The translations under genes were made by a program, and so were the position numbers. DNA of 38,554 bases, from positions 1 to 38,554 of the forward strand of contig JAILHF010000067.1 in NCBI GenBank assembly GCA_024696005.1. The letters run 5' to 3'. Source of the DNA: Lachnospiraceae bacterium. Lineage in GTDB: Bacteria; Bacillota; Clostridia; Lachnospirales; Lachnospiraceae. The notes under the pieces were generated by a model, which was not told where the DNA came from, ran no database searches, and worked only from the letters and a program-made list of their open reading frames with translations. Shown piece by piece: positions 23,323-32,149 of the stretch. Every line of letters begins with the position of its first letter. Position 1 is the stretch's first letter.

Positions 23323-25146
23323 TTACCGAACCTTTGTCCAGACCTTTGTAGCCAGGTCATAGGAATACACATTTTCCAAAGCGTTATCGTCTATCCATTT
23401 TTGCGCATAGAGAGGATAATCATCGCTGCACACATCCCAGACATACCATCCCGGAGGAGCATACCAGGCGCCGGCATTGATGGACGATACGCCGGTCGTC
23501 TCCGCGACCTCCCATGCATCCAGCTGATAATAAAACTGCAGCTGACCGCTCTTTGCCGAATCCGTAACGTAGAAAGATTCCGCATCCTCGGGTGCTGCCG
23601 CGATCCCGTCCAGTACCGCCTTTCGTTCTCCATGGTTCAGGAAAGCAAGCAAGCCCGTTTTGTTCACCGAGGAGAATACCAGCAGACCCAATAATACAAA
23701 CGCGATGATCCCGTTTCTGTTTTTTCTTGCTGCCGATCCGGCTAAAAAACGGTCCATGAAAAAGGCGGATATGATACTCATCGGAAAACACAGCCACAGA
23801 TAAAAACGCGATACAGAACTCAATGCTCGGGCAGGAGGCAGCAGTTCATAGACCAGAGCCCAGGCAGACAGTTCTTTCCCGTCCCAGCGTATGACCAGGA
23901 AAAGACAGATCACTACGCAAAGAAGTGTACAGCGGGGAATGATCTGCTCCACCTTCATTTTCTTTCCGTGTAGCGGGATCCATTTGATGAGCGCCAGGAT
24001 AAACACTGCCAGCAAAACCACAGAGAATCCGACCGTCAGTTCCAGATCCCTTCCACGTTTGCCGATATCGATGAGCTTCATAAACCAGCCCATCATCAGA
24101 TTGTTTTCACCCACGTTGATCAGATCCACCGGATCGGGCAGGAAAACACCCGAATAGGAATAGCTTCTTCCTTCTTTCATGACCGGGATGTAGATGCTCA
24201 GGAACGGAATAAAAAGGATGACCATAAAAATGACATAGCCCAGAAGATCCCATTTCATCGTCATCACCCAGTTTTTGATCTCCTTGAAAGGCTTCTGACC
24301 GGCCCGCGCCGAAACGATCAGATAAAGGATGATGAATATCAGGGAAAAGATACCGGTAAAGCAGGCGATATACCAGGAAGTATAGGTCAGGAGTACAAAA
24401 AGAAAGATTGTAGCGCAGGCATACACATTCCTTTTCAGGCGATTATGAAAATTCTTTACAAAAGCAACAAAACAGATCAGGATCGGCGGCAGCATCCCTA
24501 CGGCAAAAAGCTGGGGATGGTTGGAAAGCGATACCAGCGCACAGCAGTGGGAAAACGCAACAGCGCCAAAGGTGGACCATACCGGACTTATGCGAAAGCT
24601 TTTCCGCAGAAGAAAGTACATCCCGTACATTCCGATCAGATGCATGGAAAACACCGCATATTTGAATGCAAGATAGATATCCGCACCAAACAGCCGAAAT
24701 ACCGAGTGTAACAGTCCAAAACCAAGATGCATGTCGGAATAGCCTATCGCGATCCTGATCGGATAGAATACCGGTATGATACTGAATTTCTCTTTGCCCG
24801 TGAAAAACTTCCACCAATGCTCCGTACTGAGTGCGGTAAATCTGCCATCCCCAAGATCTCCGAGCATGGCATCCGTAAAGATGACATTACGCCAATAAAA
24901 CAACTCCAGAGCCAAAAGAATGACCAATGGAAGAAGCTCCAAAGGATTGAAGCTTTTTTTCTCCGCAGACGCATCCGCACCCGCTTTCTGGGAGTCCTTT
25001 GCGGATCCCGCGGTTTTCGTCTCTTTAACGGAAGCAGGTTTTTCCGATTCCGCTTTCTTCGCGGTATCCTTCTCTGCCTGTTCGGCGTTCACTTTGGAAT
25101 TCGTTTTGGCTTCCGCAGCATTTCCCGATTTCTTCTTTTTACTCAT
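23323..25146 (-). CDS. Large polytopic membrane protein, GT-C/YfhO-like
   Basis: A 607-residue membrane protein at the end of the polysaccharide operon. Residues 1-65 are a cytoplasmic Lys/Ala/Glu-rich tail. About eleven to twelve membrane segments follow. The first outside loop has FTDAMLGDLGDGRFTALS, an acidic loop of the sort that binds lipid-phosphosugars in GT-C enzymes and YfhO-like proteins. A C-terminal extracytoplasmic domain of roughly 110 residues is rich in Tyr/Trp. It overlaps the acyltransferase stop by four bases. A glycosyltransferase role is inferred from topology; polymerase is an alternative since no Wzy is otherwise visible. Confidence 0.7.
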   Translation of the reverse strand: MSKKKKSGNAAEAKTNSKVNAEQAEKDTAKKAESEKPASVKETKTAGSAKDSQKAGADASAEKKSFNPLELLPLVILLALELFYWRNVIFTDAMLGDLGDGRFTALSTEHWWKFFTGKEKFSIIPVFYPIRIAIGYSDMHLGFGLLHSVFRLFGADIYLAFKYAVFSMHLIGMYGMYFLLRKSFRISPVWSTFGAVAFSHCCALVSLSNHPQLFAVGMLPPILICFVAFVKNFHNRLKRNVYACATIFLFVLLTYTSWYIACFTGIFSLIFIILYLIVSARAGQKPFKEIKNWVMTMKWDLLGYVIFMVILFIPFLSIYIPVMKEGRSYSYSGVFLPDPVDLINVGENNLMMGWFMKLIDIGKRGRDLELTVGFSVVLLAVFILALIKWIPLHGKKMKVEQIIPRCTLLCVVICLFLVIRWDGKELSAWALVYELLPPARALSSVSRFYLWLCFPMSIISAFFMDRFLAGSAARKNRNGIIAFVLLGLLVFSSVNKTGLLAFLNHGERKAVLDGIAAAPEDAESFYVTDSAKSGQLQFYYQLDAWEVAETTGVSSINAGAWYAPPGWYVWDVCSDDYPLYAQKWIDDNALENVYSYDLATKVWTKVR

Positions 25147-26267
25147 TTTTCATTTCCTTTACTGTTTATTCTTTTCCGGATCCGGGCCGGCAGCCCCATG
25201 ATCCTCCGCAATAACTCTGCCGCCAAAACCACAAGCATAAAATACAGTACACATAATAATATCATATACAGAGGCGCATCGCCACAATATTTCCGCACGG
25301 CCTCGTATGCCTTGGCAGCCGAACCGATCACAAGCACGTGGACCAGATATATGGTAAAGCTGTTTCGGACAAGCGGATCGAACATGCGCTTCATCCTGTC
25401 CGACACACGGAAGCGGCCTCCGAAGCATTTATATTCATAAGCCAGAACGATCGCCGAAACACAGATGACAAACAAGAGTCCGCCTCCCCAGATGTTGACG
25501 GTTTTCCTGTGTCCTTCGTGGTACACCAGCGGCACAGCGATAAGCGGAAGCACCGCCATCAGAATGCATCCCACGCGTTCCGCACGACTGAGACTTTCCT
25601 TCTTTTTCAGAATCAGAGCCACGATCTCTCCCGCTGCCACACCCATGATAAAGATATCCATCCGCAGGCTGTATTTCCAGAACGCCAGTCCGCACGCCGC
25701 ATACAGGAGGTACCGGAGAATGAATTTGTCCTTAAACAGCATCAGGATAAGGGAAAGAAAAAGACGGCAGAGGATCACGTTGTTGATGTACCATAACTGA
25801 TACGAGTAGTAAGGGTACGAATCCTCCTGCCATCCGCCGATCACGATCCTGCGAAAATCCCGAAACAGCTCCGTCAGGCTGAATCCTTCCGCATTCCACA
25901 GCTCCCGCTTCAGAAACGCGATGAGCGCGCCGATTGTCACGATCAGCAGGGAGGGAAGGATCAGATACAGTTCCTTCTGCAACAGTTTCCGAAACGTGAT
26001 CTGCTTCCCGTTCCGATAGAGATCGTAAGACAGAAGAAAGCCGCTTAATGCAAAAAAGAAAAGCACCGAGATATCACCGGCGATCGAATACACGACTATG
26101 GTTTTTCCGAGAGTCGTCTTGTTGATCGCATCGCACAGACGAATGCCGTTTTCGGACTGCAGCGCAATGGAAAAGAAATGCCCGTTATAGACCCCGATAC
26201 AGGCGATCAGTCTGAGGAGCTCGATGACATAGTATTTTCTGTTTTTTCCCGGATTCTTATCCTGCAA
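25143..26267 (-). CDS. Acyltransferase 3 family membrane protein
   Basis: Predicted O-acyltransferase transferring acetyl or another short acyl group onto a surface sugar. The 374-residue protein has about ten membrane segments. The family's opening motif is ELLRLIACIGVYNGHFF, where the His is the presumed catalytic residue. FFFALSGFLLSYDL follows, the second conserved block. NSFTIYLVHVLVI near the end is the typical C-terminal motif. Placement between GT14 and the large membrane protein suggests it decorates the polysaccharide built by the cluster. Confidence 0.88.
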   Translation of the reverse strand: MQDKNPGKNRKYYVIELLRLIACIGVYNGHFFSIALQSENGIRLCDAINKTTLGKTIVVYSIAGDISVLFFFALSGFLLSYDLYRNGKQITFRKLLQKELYLILPSLLIVTIGALIAFLKRELWNAEGFSLTELFRDFRRIVIGGWQEDSYPYYSYQLWYINNVILCRLFLSLILMLFKDKFILRYLLYAACGLAFWKYSLRMDIFIMGVAAGEIVALILKKKESLSRAERVGCILMAVLPLIAVPLVYHEGHRKTVNIWGGGLLFVICVSAIVLAYEYKCFGGRFRVSDRMKRMFDPLVRNSFTIYLVHVLVIGSAAKAYEAVRKYCGDAPLYMILLCVLYFMLVVLAAELLRRIMGLPARIRKRINSKGNEK

Positions 26268-26292
26268 AGCAATACTCCGTCTGGCTTATCCG

Positions 26293-27165
26293 TCAGCGCT
26301 CCGTCCCTTCCTTCTCCCGAAGATAAGCACTGATCTTCTCTATGATCTCTGCATCAATGTCCACATCGAACTTCCGCGCGAAATGCATGCCGGAGGAGAT
26401 CAGCCGGTCAAAATCCTGAATGCAGAACACATAGGGATATCTTCCCTCCACAACGGTATTCCAGTCGATATAGCGCATGAGCGGGCCGCAGCTGTCCTGA
26501 AGCTTCAGATTGACGATCACTCTCTGCAGGGCTGATTCATCGGGAAGCAGATCGTTGGAGGTATTCTTATAGATCCAATCCCTGTTCTTCAAGAGCTTAA
26601 GCGCCAGATCATGCCGGATGTCAAACCAGGCCGCGCCGCCCGCGTAGGTCCTGGTTTTCTTTTTCACAAAACGGATGCACCTGCGGAAGAAATTGTTGAT
26701 CTTCTGCGCTACCGTCTTCGGGTCCTGACTGAACTTGTAATAGTCGATCCGGGCCCTTGCGTGGGTTTCGATCCAATCCTCATCACAGAGCTCAACATGA
26801 TTGATGCCCTGGTCTTCCTCATCATAAAAACGATTGATCTCACGGGCCGTCATCAAAGGCATGTCCTGACCGCTGATCAGATGATAACAGGAATAGGGCC
26901 CGTTCTTTACAGCTGCTTCCAGCATGATCAGCGTGCTCTCCACGATCGTAATGTGTCCCCAAAGGACCGATACCCTCCTCACAAAAAATATGCCGGCCTT
27001 TTTAACAACGGCTTTTAACGCCTCCATGTCCACTTCCGTTGATTTCAGATCAACGTGGATATACAGATCATTCTCTTCTATGTCTAACAGGCTAAGCAGA
27101 TTCTCGATCTGTTTCTGATTCTTGTGTACCGCGATCAGGTACGCGTGTCGTTTCGTGTTATCCAT
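26293..27165 (-). CDS. GT14 (core-2 beta-1,6-GlcNAc-transferase-like) glycosyltransferase
   Basis: A 290-residue soluble, inverting glycosyltransferase of the family that includes mammalian core-2/I-branching enzymes and bacterial capsule transferases. The N-terminus KRHAYLIAVHKNQKQIENLLSLL and YIHVDLKS match the bacterial group. VLWGHITIVESTLIMLEAA and YHLISGQDMPLM are the central conserved blocks. The DE pair in LLPDESALQRV matches the catalytic glutamate position. Mammalian relatives build branched host O-glycans, but bacterial members use varied sugars, so GlcNAc is an inference. A Lys/Arg-rich stretch near residue 165 could touch membrane lipid. Confidence 0.88.
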   Translation of the reverse strand: MDNTKRHAYLIAVHKNQKQIENLLSLLDIEENDLYIHVDLKSTEVDMEALKAVVKKAGIFFVRRVSVLWGHITIVESTLIMLEAAVKNGPYSCYHLISGQDMPLMTAREINRFYDEEDQGINHVELCDEDWIETHARARIDYYKFSQDPKTVAQKINNFFRRCIRFVKKKTRTYAGGAAWFDIRHDLALKLLKNRDWIYKNTSNDLLPDESALQRVIVNLKLQDSCGPLMRYIDWNTVVEGRYPYVFCIQDFDRLISSGMHFARKFDVDIDAEIIEKISAYLREKEGTER

Positions 27166-27210
27166 TCTTTTGCTCTATTCCTTTTCTCGCTCCCAAACAA
27201 AACCATTACA

Positions 27211-27546
27211 TCATATGGAAAAAACGATTACACCGCTGACGATCAGCAGATTTCCTATTATGCGTTTTACCGTTATTTTTTCCTTAAAGAATATCTTACC
27301 CAATATCATGACATATAAGTACGTCAATGATTCCAAAATAGCTCCCAACTTGAAGGTAATCCCTTTGTATGCATATATCATCAAAAGCATGCAAAGAAAA
27401 GTTATCCCATAACCGATTATCACATAGGGATTAAGATACTCAAATACTACGGATTTACGCTGAACAGTACTGCTCTTTTTCAGCAGAACCTGCGACAAAG
27501 CCGACAGAACTCCGGATGTTAATGCGACCAAAACGAAACTATTCAT
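27211..27546 (-). CDS. Half-size EamA/SMR-type flippase subunit 2
   Basis: About 111 residues from ATG 27546, four membrane helices, small multidrug resistance/EamA fold. It has SQVLLKKSST at the first helix end and LGKIFFKEKITVKRIIGNLLIVSGVIVF at the end, resembling ArnE/ArnF subunits that flip undecaprenyl-phosphate aminoarabinose. The start overlaps the stop of the sister gene by eight bases, which supports a heterodimer. The partner genes around it include a GtrB/ArnC-like GT2. Confidence 0.82.
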   Translation of the reverse strand: MNSFVLVALTSGVLSALSQVLLKKSSTVQRKSVVFEYLNPYVIIGYGITFLCMLLMIYAYKGITFKLGAILESLTYLYVMILGKIFFKEKITVKRIIGNLLIVSGVIVFSI

Positions 27547-27883
27547 CTTTTGATACCATCCAGATCCCAAACACGATAAGAATCACGCCGATTATATTAT
27601 TGGGTGTAATGGCCTCTCCAAACAGCAGGACGGACCAGACCAGTGCGATAACTACTGCTATCCCTTTTGAAGAAACAGCAACACCTACCGGAAAACGTTT
27701 TAATACTTGTTGCCAGATCAGAGCATAAATACCCAAAAAGACTATCTCCGCCCCAAAGAAAATAAAAGATTTTTCCAATCCATTCTGAAGAGCAGCATAT
27801 TTTGCACATACCGAAGCTCCCGAATAAATCAGAAAACTGAAATATAAAACGAAATAATCTCTGATCCTTCTTTTCTTTTCCAT
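27539..27883 (-). CDS. Half-size EamA/SMR-type flippase subunit 1
   Basis: A 114-residue four-helix membrane protein, SMR/EamA fold. GASVCAKYAALQNG marks helix 1 and ALVWSVLLFGEAITPNNIIGVILIVFGIW the conserved Glu-Pro-like turn before helix 4. It is the sister of the next gene and probably assembles with it as ArnE with ArnF. Context predicts transport of a polyprenyl-phosphate-linked sugar across the membrane rather than drug export. Confidence 0.82.
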   Translation of the reverse strand: MEKKRRIRDYFVLYFSFLIYSGASVCAKYAALQNGLEKSFIFFGAEIVFLGIYALIWQQVLKRFPVGVAVSSKGIAVVIALVWSVLLFGEAITPNNIIGVILIVFGIWMVSKDE

Positions 27884-27902
27884 CGTCCCTGTTCTTTTAT
27901 CG

Positions 27903-29363
27903 TTATTCTTCCAAATAAATCAGATTGATACTCTTTTTCCCATAATACTTTGCAATCCCGTTATTTACCCAGTTTTCCGGATCCGTCGACAATCCTGGAT
28001 CCTTGATAAAAAGCAGCTCTCTTTTCTTATCTCTGGTAATGACAACATCTTCATCACTGCTATTCATTATTTCATCCAGCATACTTTCTTCGTAATCAAT
28101 ATAGGAAGAAAAACTGTTATCAAAAAAAGAGGTGATCATCTTCGCTGTTGTAAATGTTCCGATTCCGCCTCTCAACAAGATCACGGCAAGTACTCCTGTC
28201 AGAACAACCGCTGTCGAAATGCATTTCTCCTTTTTTTGAAATTTCAATCTGGGCTTCTGTCTCTTTATCCACCCTGTAAAATATATGATCCATAAAAACG
28301 TCAGAAGGTATATCGTTACATCCTGGACAAGTATCCCTCTTTCAGGCAGTCCATCTGTCGAGTATCCGAGCATAACAGGGAAATCAACTATCACCACTCC
28401 TGCAAATACAACAAATAGACCGATCAGAGGAAATCTGTATTTCATCTTGCTTTTGCTATAATCCATATAAATCAATAACAATAATAAAAATGCCAGACAA
28501 ACGACCCCATACGGGCTCTTAAAAATCCTGTTTTTCAATGTACTAAACACATACATACAGGAATTCTTTAGCGTTCCTGCCACATTATAGCCTTCACTGA
28601 CATAATCATGCCTGGAATAATTTCCCGGCGATGCGAGATTAACAATGGTTCCAATCAGCGCCGCAATAAAGATCGTTAGGCTTTCTTTTTTCCTTTTAAG
28701 GTAAAACCACGAATATACGCCAAACAAAAACAAGATCCCGCACGAAAGCGCCGCAAGATTCAAGGATGAACCTCCAAGCAGAAACGCAAAGACAGAAGTG
28801 CAAATGTACATTTTTTTCTTCTTCGTAACAGAATATACATACAGGCCCATTGTGATAAATAACGTAGAAAGTGGGATTACGTATCCTGCCTGCACGCAAT
28901 ACCAAGTATATACCTCCGAGTTGCAGAACCCGTTAACGACCATGACAACAAATCCACAAAAAAACCACCTGTATAATTCCGGTTCTTGATTCAGGATATG
29001 CTTAAAAAACACTCTGATAAAAAAATATACAGAAAGAAAAAACAAAATATTTGAAAGCATATTGAATACTCTGATCCCGACGATTCCCCATCGTAAAAAA
29101 GGAGTACATAAGTAATTGATCATCACGGCATAAAAGGGACCGCTTACGGTTCGGTAGGAATCATATATCATCCTCAGACTGCCAACCAGTCTGGACGAAT
29201 ACCTCTCCCAATATTCGCTCTGAGATATCGCATTGGTAAAATCATCTGCAGCCGGCAAAGAATTCACCGAATAAATTATGATCGGAACAATAACGATCAT
29301 ACTTATCACTATTGGCAACATACTTATTGCCATTGATATCACACTTTTCTTGCGGTCTTTCAT
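27903..29363 (-). CDS. Polytopic membrane protein, GT-C-like (DUF6056-like)
   Basis: A 486-residue membrane protein with about eleven helices. The first outside loop carries NSLPAADDFTNAI, with an Asp-Asp-Phe typical of DUF6056 and GT-C membrane glycosyltransferases. A loop with NLASPGNYSRHDY is also typical of these proteins. The final 60 residues form a soluble domain. It lies between a polyprenyl-phosphate glycosyltransferase and the flippase pair, so it is the best candidate for the enzyme that moves the flipped sugar onto the surface polymer (the ArnT or GtrC position). Catalysis is inferred. Confidence 0.72.
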   Translation of the reverse strand: MKDRKKSVISMAISMLPIVISMIVIVPIIIYSVNSLPAADDFTNAISQSEYWERYSSRLVGSLRMIYDSYRTVSGPFYAVMINYLCTPFLRWGIVGIRVFNMLSNILFFLSVYFFIRVFFKHILNQEPELYRWFFCGFVVMVVNGFCNSEVYTWYCVQAGYVIPLSTLFITMGLYVYSVTKKKKMYICTSVFAFLLGGSSLNLAALSCGILFLFGVYSWFYLKRKKESLTIFIAALIGTIVNLASPGNYSRHDYVSEGYNVAGTLKNSCMYVFSTLKNRIFKSPYGVVCLAFLLLLLIYMDYSKSKMKYRFPLIGLFVVFAGVVIVDFPVMLGYSTDGLPERGILVQDVTIYLLTFLWIIYFTGWIKRQKPRLKFQKKEKCISTAVVLTGVLAVILLRGGIGTFTTAKMITSFFDNSFSSYIDYEESMLDEIMNSSDEDVVITRDKKRELLFIKDPGLSTDPENWVNNGIAKYYGKKSINLIYLEE

Positions 29364-29385
29364 TTCTTTATCATCCTCTCAAACG

Positions 29386-30390
29386 CTATTTCCTCTCACT
29401 CTCAGAAGACGGCAAGCGGAGTTCTTCTATATCCGATATGACATATACAGGTCTTTTCCGGGACGCTTCCAGTGTCCGCCACAGATATTCTGCTATGATC
29501 CCCAGAGAAATATTGGTCATTCCGAATCCAAGCGATAATATGCAAGCTATTGTTGAATAACCCGCCTGAACATCCGGATTCACAATCTTATTAATTATCG
29601 TCATCATCCCGATAACAATACCAACAAGAAATATGACCATTCCTATGATACTCACCATTCTGATCGGAACAAACGAAAATGCCACAAACGAATCAATGAA
29701 AGCCTTTATCTTTTTGGAGAACGTCCATTTGGAACTCCCGGCTGATCGCGCATTATAATCAAGTGAAATATTGGCATATTTAAATCCCATATTCATAATC
29801 TGCAATACAACCTGTGAATTCGCTTCCACATTTTCATTCAACAGATCCCTGATCTTTTTTCCAAACACAACTGTTGCCGTGCCTTCCGAAGAATAGGTAC
29901 TGATGGCATATTTCTTCATCAAATGAGAATAGATGCGCGAAAAAAGTCTTTCCATTTTCGAGATCTTAATGGTTTTTTTCGAAAAATATACCACTTCAAC
30001 ATTGCCGGAAGATATCTTTTCATAAGCAAGCGGCAATATCTCCAACGGTTCCTGCAAATCGGCCCCAAACCACGTGCAGATATCATATGATGCGTTCTTG
30101 ATTCCCGCCCGAACAGCCGAATGAAATCCGAAATTTCTTGATAATACCAAAAGTTTAGCGGATGCAACATTCTGAAACTCGTATCCCCTGACAATTTCAA
30201 CTGAGCCATCACATGAACCGTCATCAATGAATACAAGTTCAACCGGAAAATTCAACGTTCGGACGTAATCGTCCATTGTTTTGCAAAAGATCGGCAACGC
30301 TTCCTCTTCATTTAGAAAAGGGACAATGACCGTAATACCATCTTTACCCTTCAATTCTTTTTCCTCTTCAAAAGATCCTTCCTGTACCAT
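29386..30390 (-). CDS. Polyprenyl-phosphate glycosyltransferase, ArnC/GtrB-like GT2
   Basis: Transfers a sugar from a nucleotide donor to undecaprenyl phosphate on the cytoplasmic face. The 334-residue protein has a charged N-terminus, the GT2 opening ITVIVPFLNEEEALP, VFIDDGSCDGS and the Asp-rich GADLQEP (metal-binding D.D equivalent). NFGFHSAVRAGIKNA is typical of the DPM/GtrB branch. Two C-terminal membrane helices (about 230-255 and 275-300) match ArnC and GtrB topology. The donor may be the 4-amino sugar made by the upstream DegT and dehydratase genes. Confidence 0.9.
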   Translation of the reverse strand: MVQEGSFEEEKELKGKDGITVIVPFLNEEEALPIFCKTMDDYVRTLNFPVELVFIDDGSCDGSVEIVRGYEFQNVASAKLLVLSRNFGFHSAVRAGIKNASYDICTWFGADLQEPLEILPLAYEKISSGNVEVVYFSKKTIKISKMERLFSRIYSHLMKKYAISTYSSEGTATVVFGKKIRDLLNENVEANSQVVLQIMNMGFKYANISLDYNARSAGSSKWTFSKKIKAFIDSFVAFSFVPIRMVSIIGMVIFLVGIVIGMMTIINKIVNPDVQAGYSTIACILSLGFGMTNISLGIIAEYLWRTLEASRKRPVYVISDIEELRLPSSESERK

Positions 30391-30395
30391 ACTTT

Positions 30396-31475
30396 TCAGA
30401 CACTTTCTATTGCATTCATAAATTCATTGCTGATAAAGGTTTCATCCAATCCTCGTACTATGACACCTTCTTTATATTCAAAATCACTTTCGATCTCTTC
30501 ACCAAATACTCTGTCTCTTATTACCATCTCCGGCTCATTATATCCCACAATTGCCCGAAGAGGAGATGTTCCCGATATCCTGGGATTGATCTCAAAAACA
30601 TAAAACTCTCCATTATGGATCCGCCCCTGTATGTTGATCGGCGCTGTAGCACCGAGTTTTTCTGCAATTCTCTTCGCAATCACCGTCACTTCGGGAAAAC
30701 GTCCTATCATTCCCTGCGAAATGCCGCTGCTTATGGCCAGCACTTTTCCAAGCTCGCTTCTTCCTGTCTTGTTCGGAACTTTGATCCTGTTTGATAATCC
30801 GGACAGAATGCTCTTTTTTACCGCTATGGAATTAATATACCTTCCGTCTTTTCCGCACATGACGCCTACCGTATATTCGCTCTCCGCATTTCCCACGTAC
30901 TCCTGTACCGTAAATACAGAATACAGATCCAGAAGATAAGTTCCGAACATTTTCAATTCTCTTTTATCCTGCGCGATAAATGTATTGACCGACCCTCCTC
31001 CTCCGATGGACGGTTTCAAAACAACAGGGAAAATGTCAATCTGATCCAGTCCGCTTTCATCATGTATCTCCCAGGTTTTCTGAACGGGAATGGAATTGCT
31101 TCTGAGAAACTCCATGGTTTTGTTTTTATCCATGCAGATGGAGATCAGTTTCCTTGAATTAAAAGGAAGACAAATGCCATTCTCCTCAAACAAATCTCTG
31201 TTCTCACTCAACACCTTGAGCTCCGGTTCCGAACCGGGAAAAATGATATCAACTCCATTTGTTTTGCAGATTCTCCGGATACAATCCAAATACTGATCGG
31301 ATGATGAAGCGGGAACGATATATGCCTTATCCACCACGCCAAGGCCCTTACTCGTCCTGTTCATGTCACAGCCAATGATCCGGGTCTGAAGTTTCGACAT
31401 TTTTAGGCATTTTAATACCTGTTCTCCTACTCCGCCACCTCCTACACCCGTGATCAAAACAGTTAATTCTTTCAA
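30396..31475 (-). CDS. CarB/PylC-like ATP-grasp protein
   Basis: A 359-residue ATP-grasp ligase of the type found in polysaccharide loci. Starts TTG 31475 (GGAGG eight bases upstream) inside the previous stop, as TTGA. The N-terminal Rossmann-like segment VLITGVGGGGVGEQVLKCL precedes the ATP-grasp domain with FPVVLKPSIGGGGSVNTF (Gly-rich loop), VQEYVGNAESEYTVGV and FYVFEINPRISGTSPLRA, whose Glu and Asn bind Mg2+. Relatives ligate an amino acid or amine to a carboxylate. Here a sugar carboxyl or a lipid-linked intermediate is a possible acceptor; this is inference. Confidence 0.85.
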   Translation of the reverse strand: MKELTVLITGVGGGGVGEQVLKCLKMSKLQTRIIGCDMNRTSKGLGVVDKAYIVPASSSDQYLDCIRRICKTNGVDIIFPGSEPELKVLSENRDLFEENGICLPFNSRKLISICMDKNKTMEFLRSNSIPVQKTWEIHDESGLDQIDIFPVVLKPSIGGGGSVNTFIAQDKRELKMFGTYLLDLYSVFTVQEYVGNAESEYTVGVMCGKDGRYINSIAVKKSILSGLSNRIKVPNKTGRSELGKVLAISSGISQGMIGRFPEVTVIAKRIAEKLGATAPINIQGRIHNGEFYVFEINPRISGTSPLRAIVGYNEPEMVIRDRVFGEEIESDFEYKEGVIVRGLDETFISNEFMNAIESV

Positions 31476-32149
31476 CTCTGCTTCCTCCTAAATACGTCCA
31501 TTATCCTTTGATCCAAACCACTATAGTAATCAGAGTTCAATACCTCTTCCAATATTTTAACCCTGATCAGTTCGGGTTCCCCTATTTCTTCGTCAAACAA
31601 AACATAACTCGGAGCCAGCCCTGTGTCTCTTGGCATCCCGATCGATCCCACATTTACAAAGATGGTTTGTTCCGTCTTTTTGATGTATGGCCTATGCGTA
31701 TGTCCCATAAAAACATAATCATATCTCTCTTCTTTCCATGCATAATTCACATTGTTCTCATAGAGATAACCACACACGTGATCATACGGTGCTCCATGAA
31801 TACAGAGTGCTTTTTTATGCCTCAACTCGATTTCCACCTCTTCCGGTAACTGTCTCAAAATCTCCCCTGTATAAACATCGATCGTTTTACTTTGTTCTTT
31901 TAATCCGTATAATACATCCTTTTCATCATCTATTCTGATCTCACCATTTAGCATCGCTTCATGATTACCTTTTAAGATAACGGCATTTCTTTTCTTCAAT
32001 TCTTCCAGAATATATAACCCGTCCCTCATATATCCGAATGCATCTCCCAGAAAAATGATGCGTTCCGGATCAAGGTTGTCGATTTCTTTCATTACAATGT
32101 CAAAAAAGATCCTGTTTCCATGAGCATCAGATATAATAACATATTTCAT
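31472..32149 (-). CDS. Calcineurin-like metallophosphoesterase
   Basis: A 225-residue di-metal phosphoesterase with all classical motifs in order: DAHGNR (DxH), FLGDAFGY (GD), KGNHEAM (GNHE), CIHGAP (His) and GHTHRPY (GHxH). It resembles YfcE/MJ0936 phosphodiesterases. Location between an ATP-grasp gene and an epimerase, overlapping both by four bases, ties it to polysaccharide synthesis. It might hydrolyse a sugar phosphate or phosphodiester intermediate; the substrate is not recognisable. Confidence 0.88.
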   Translation of the reverse strand: MKYVIISDAHGNRIFFDIVMKEIDNLDPERIIFLGDAFGYMRDGLYILEELKKRNAVILKGNHEAMLNGEIRIDDEKDVLYGLKEQSKTIDVYTGEILRQLPEEVEIELRHKKALCIHGAPYDHVCGYLYENNVNYAWKEERYDYVFMGHTHRPYIKKTEQTIFVNVGSIGMPRDTGLAPSYVLFDEEIGEPELIRVKILEEVLNSDYYSGLDQRIMDVFRRKQS

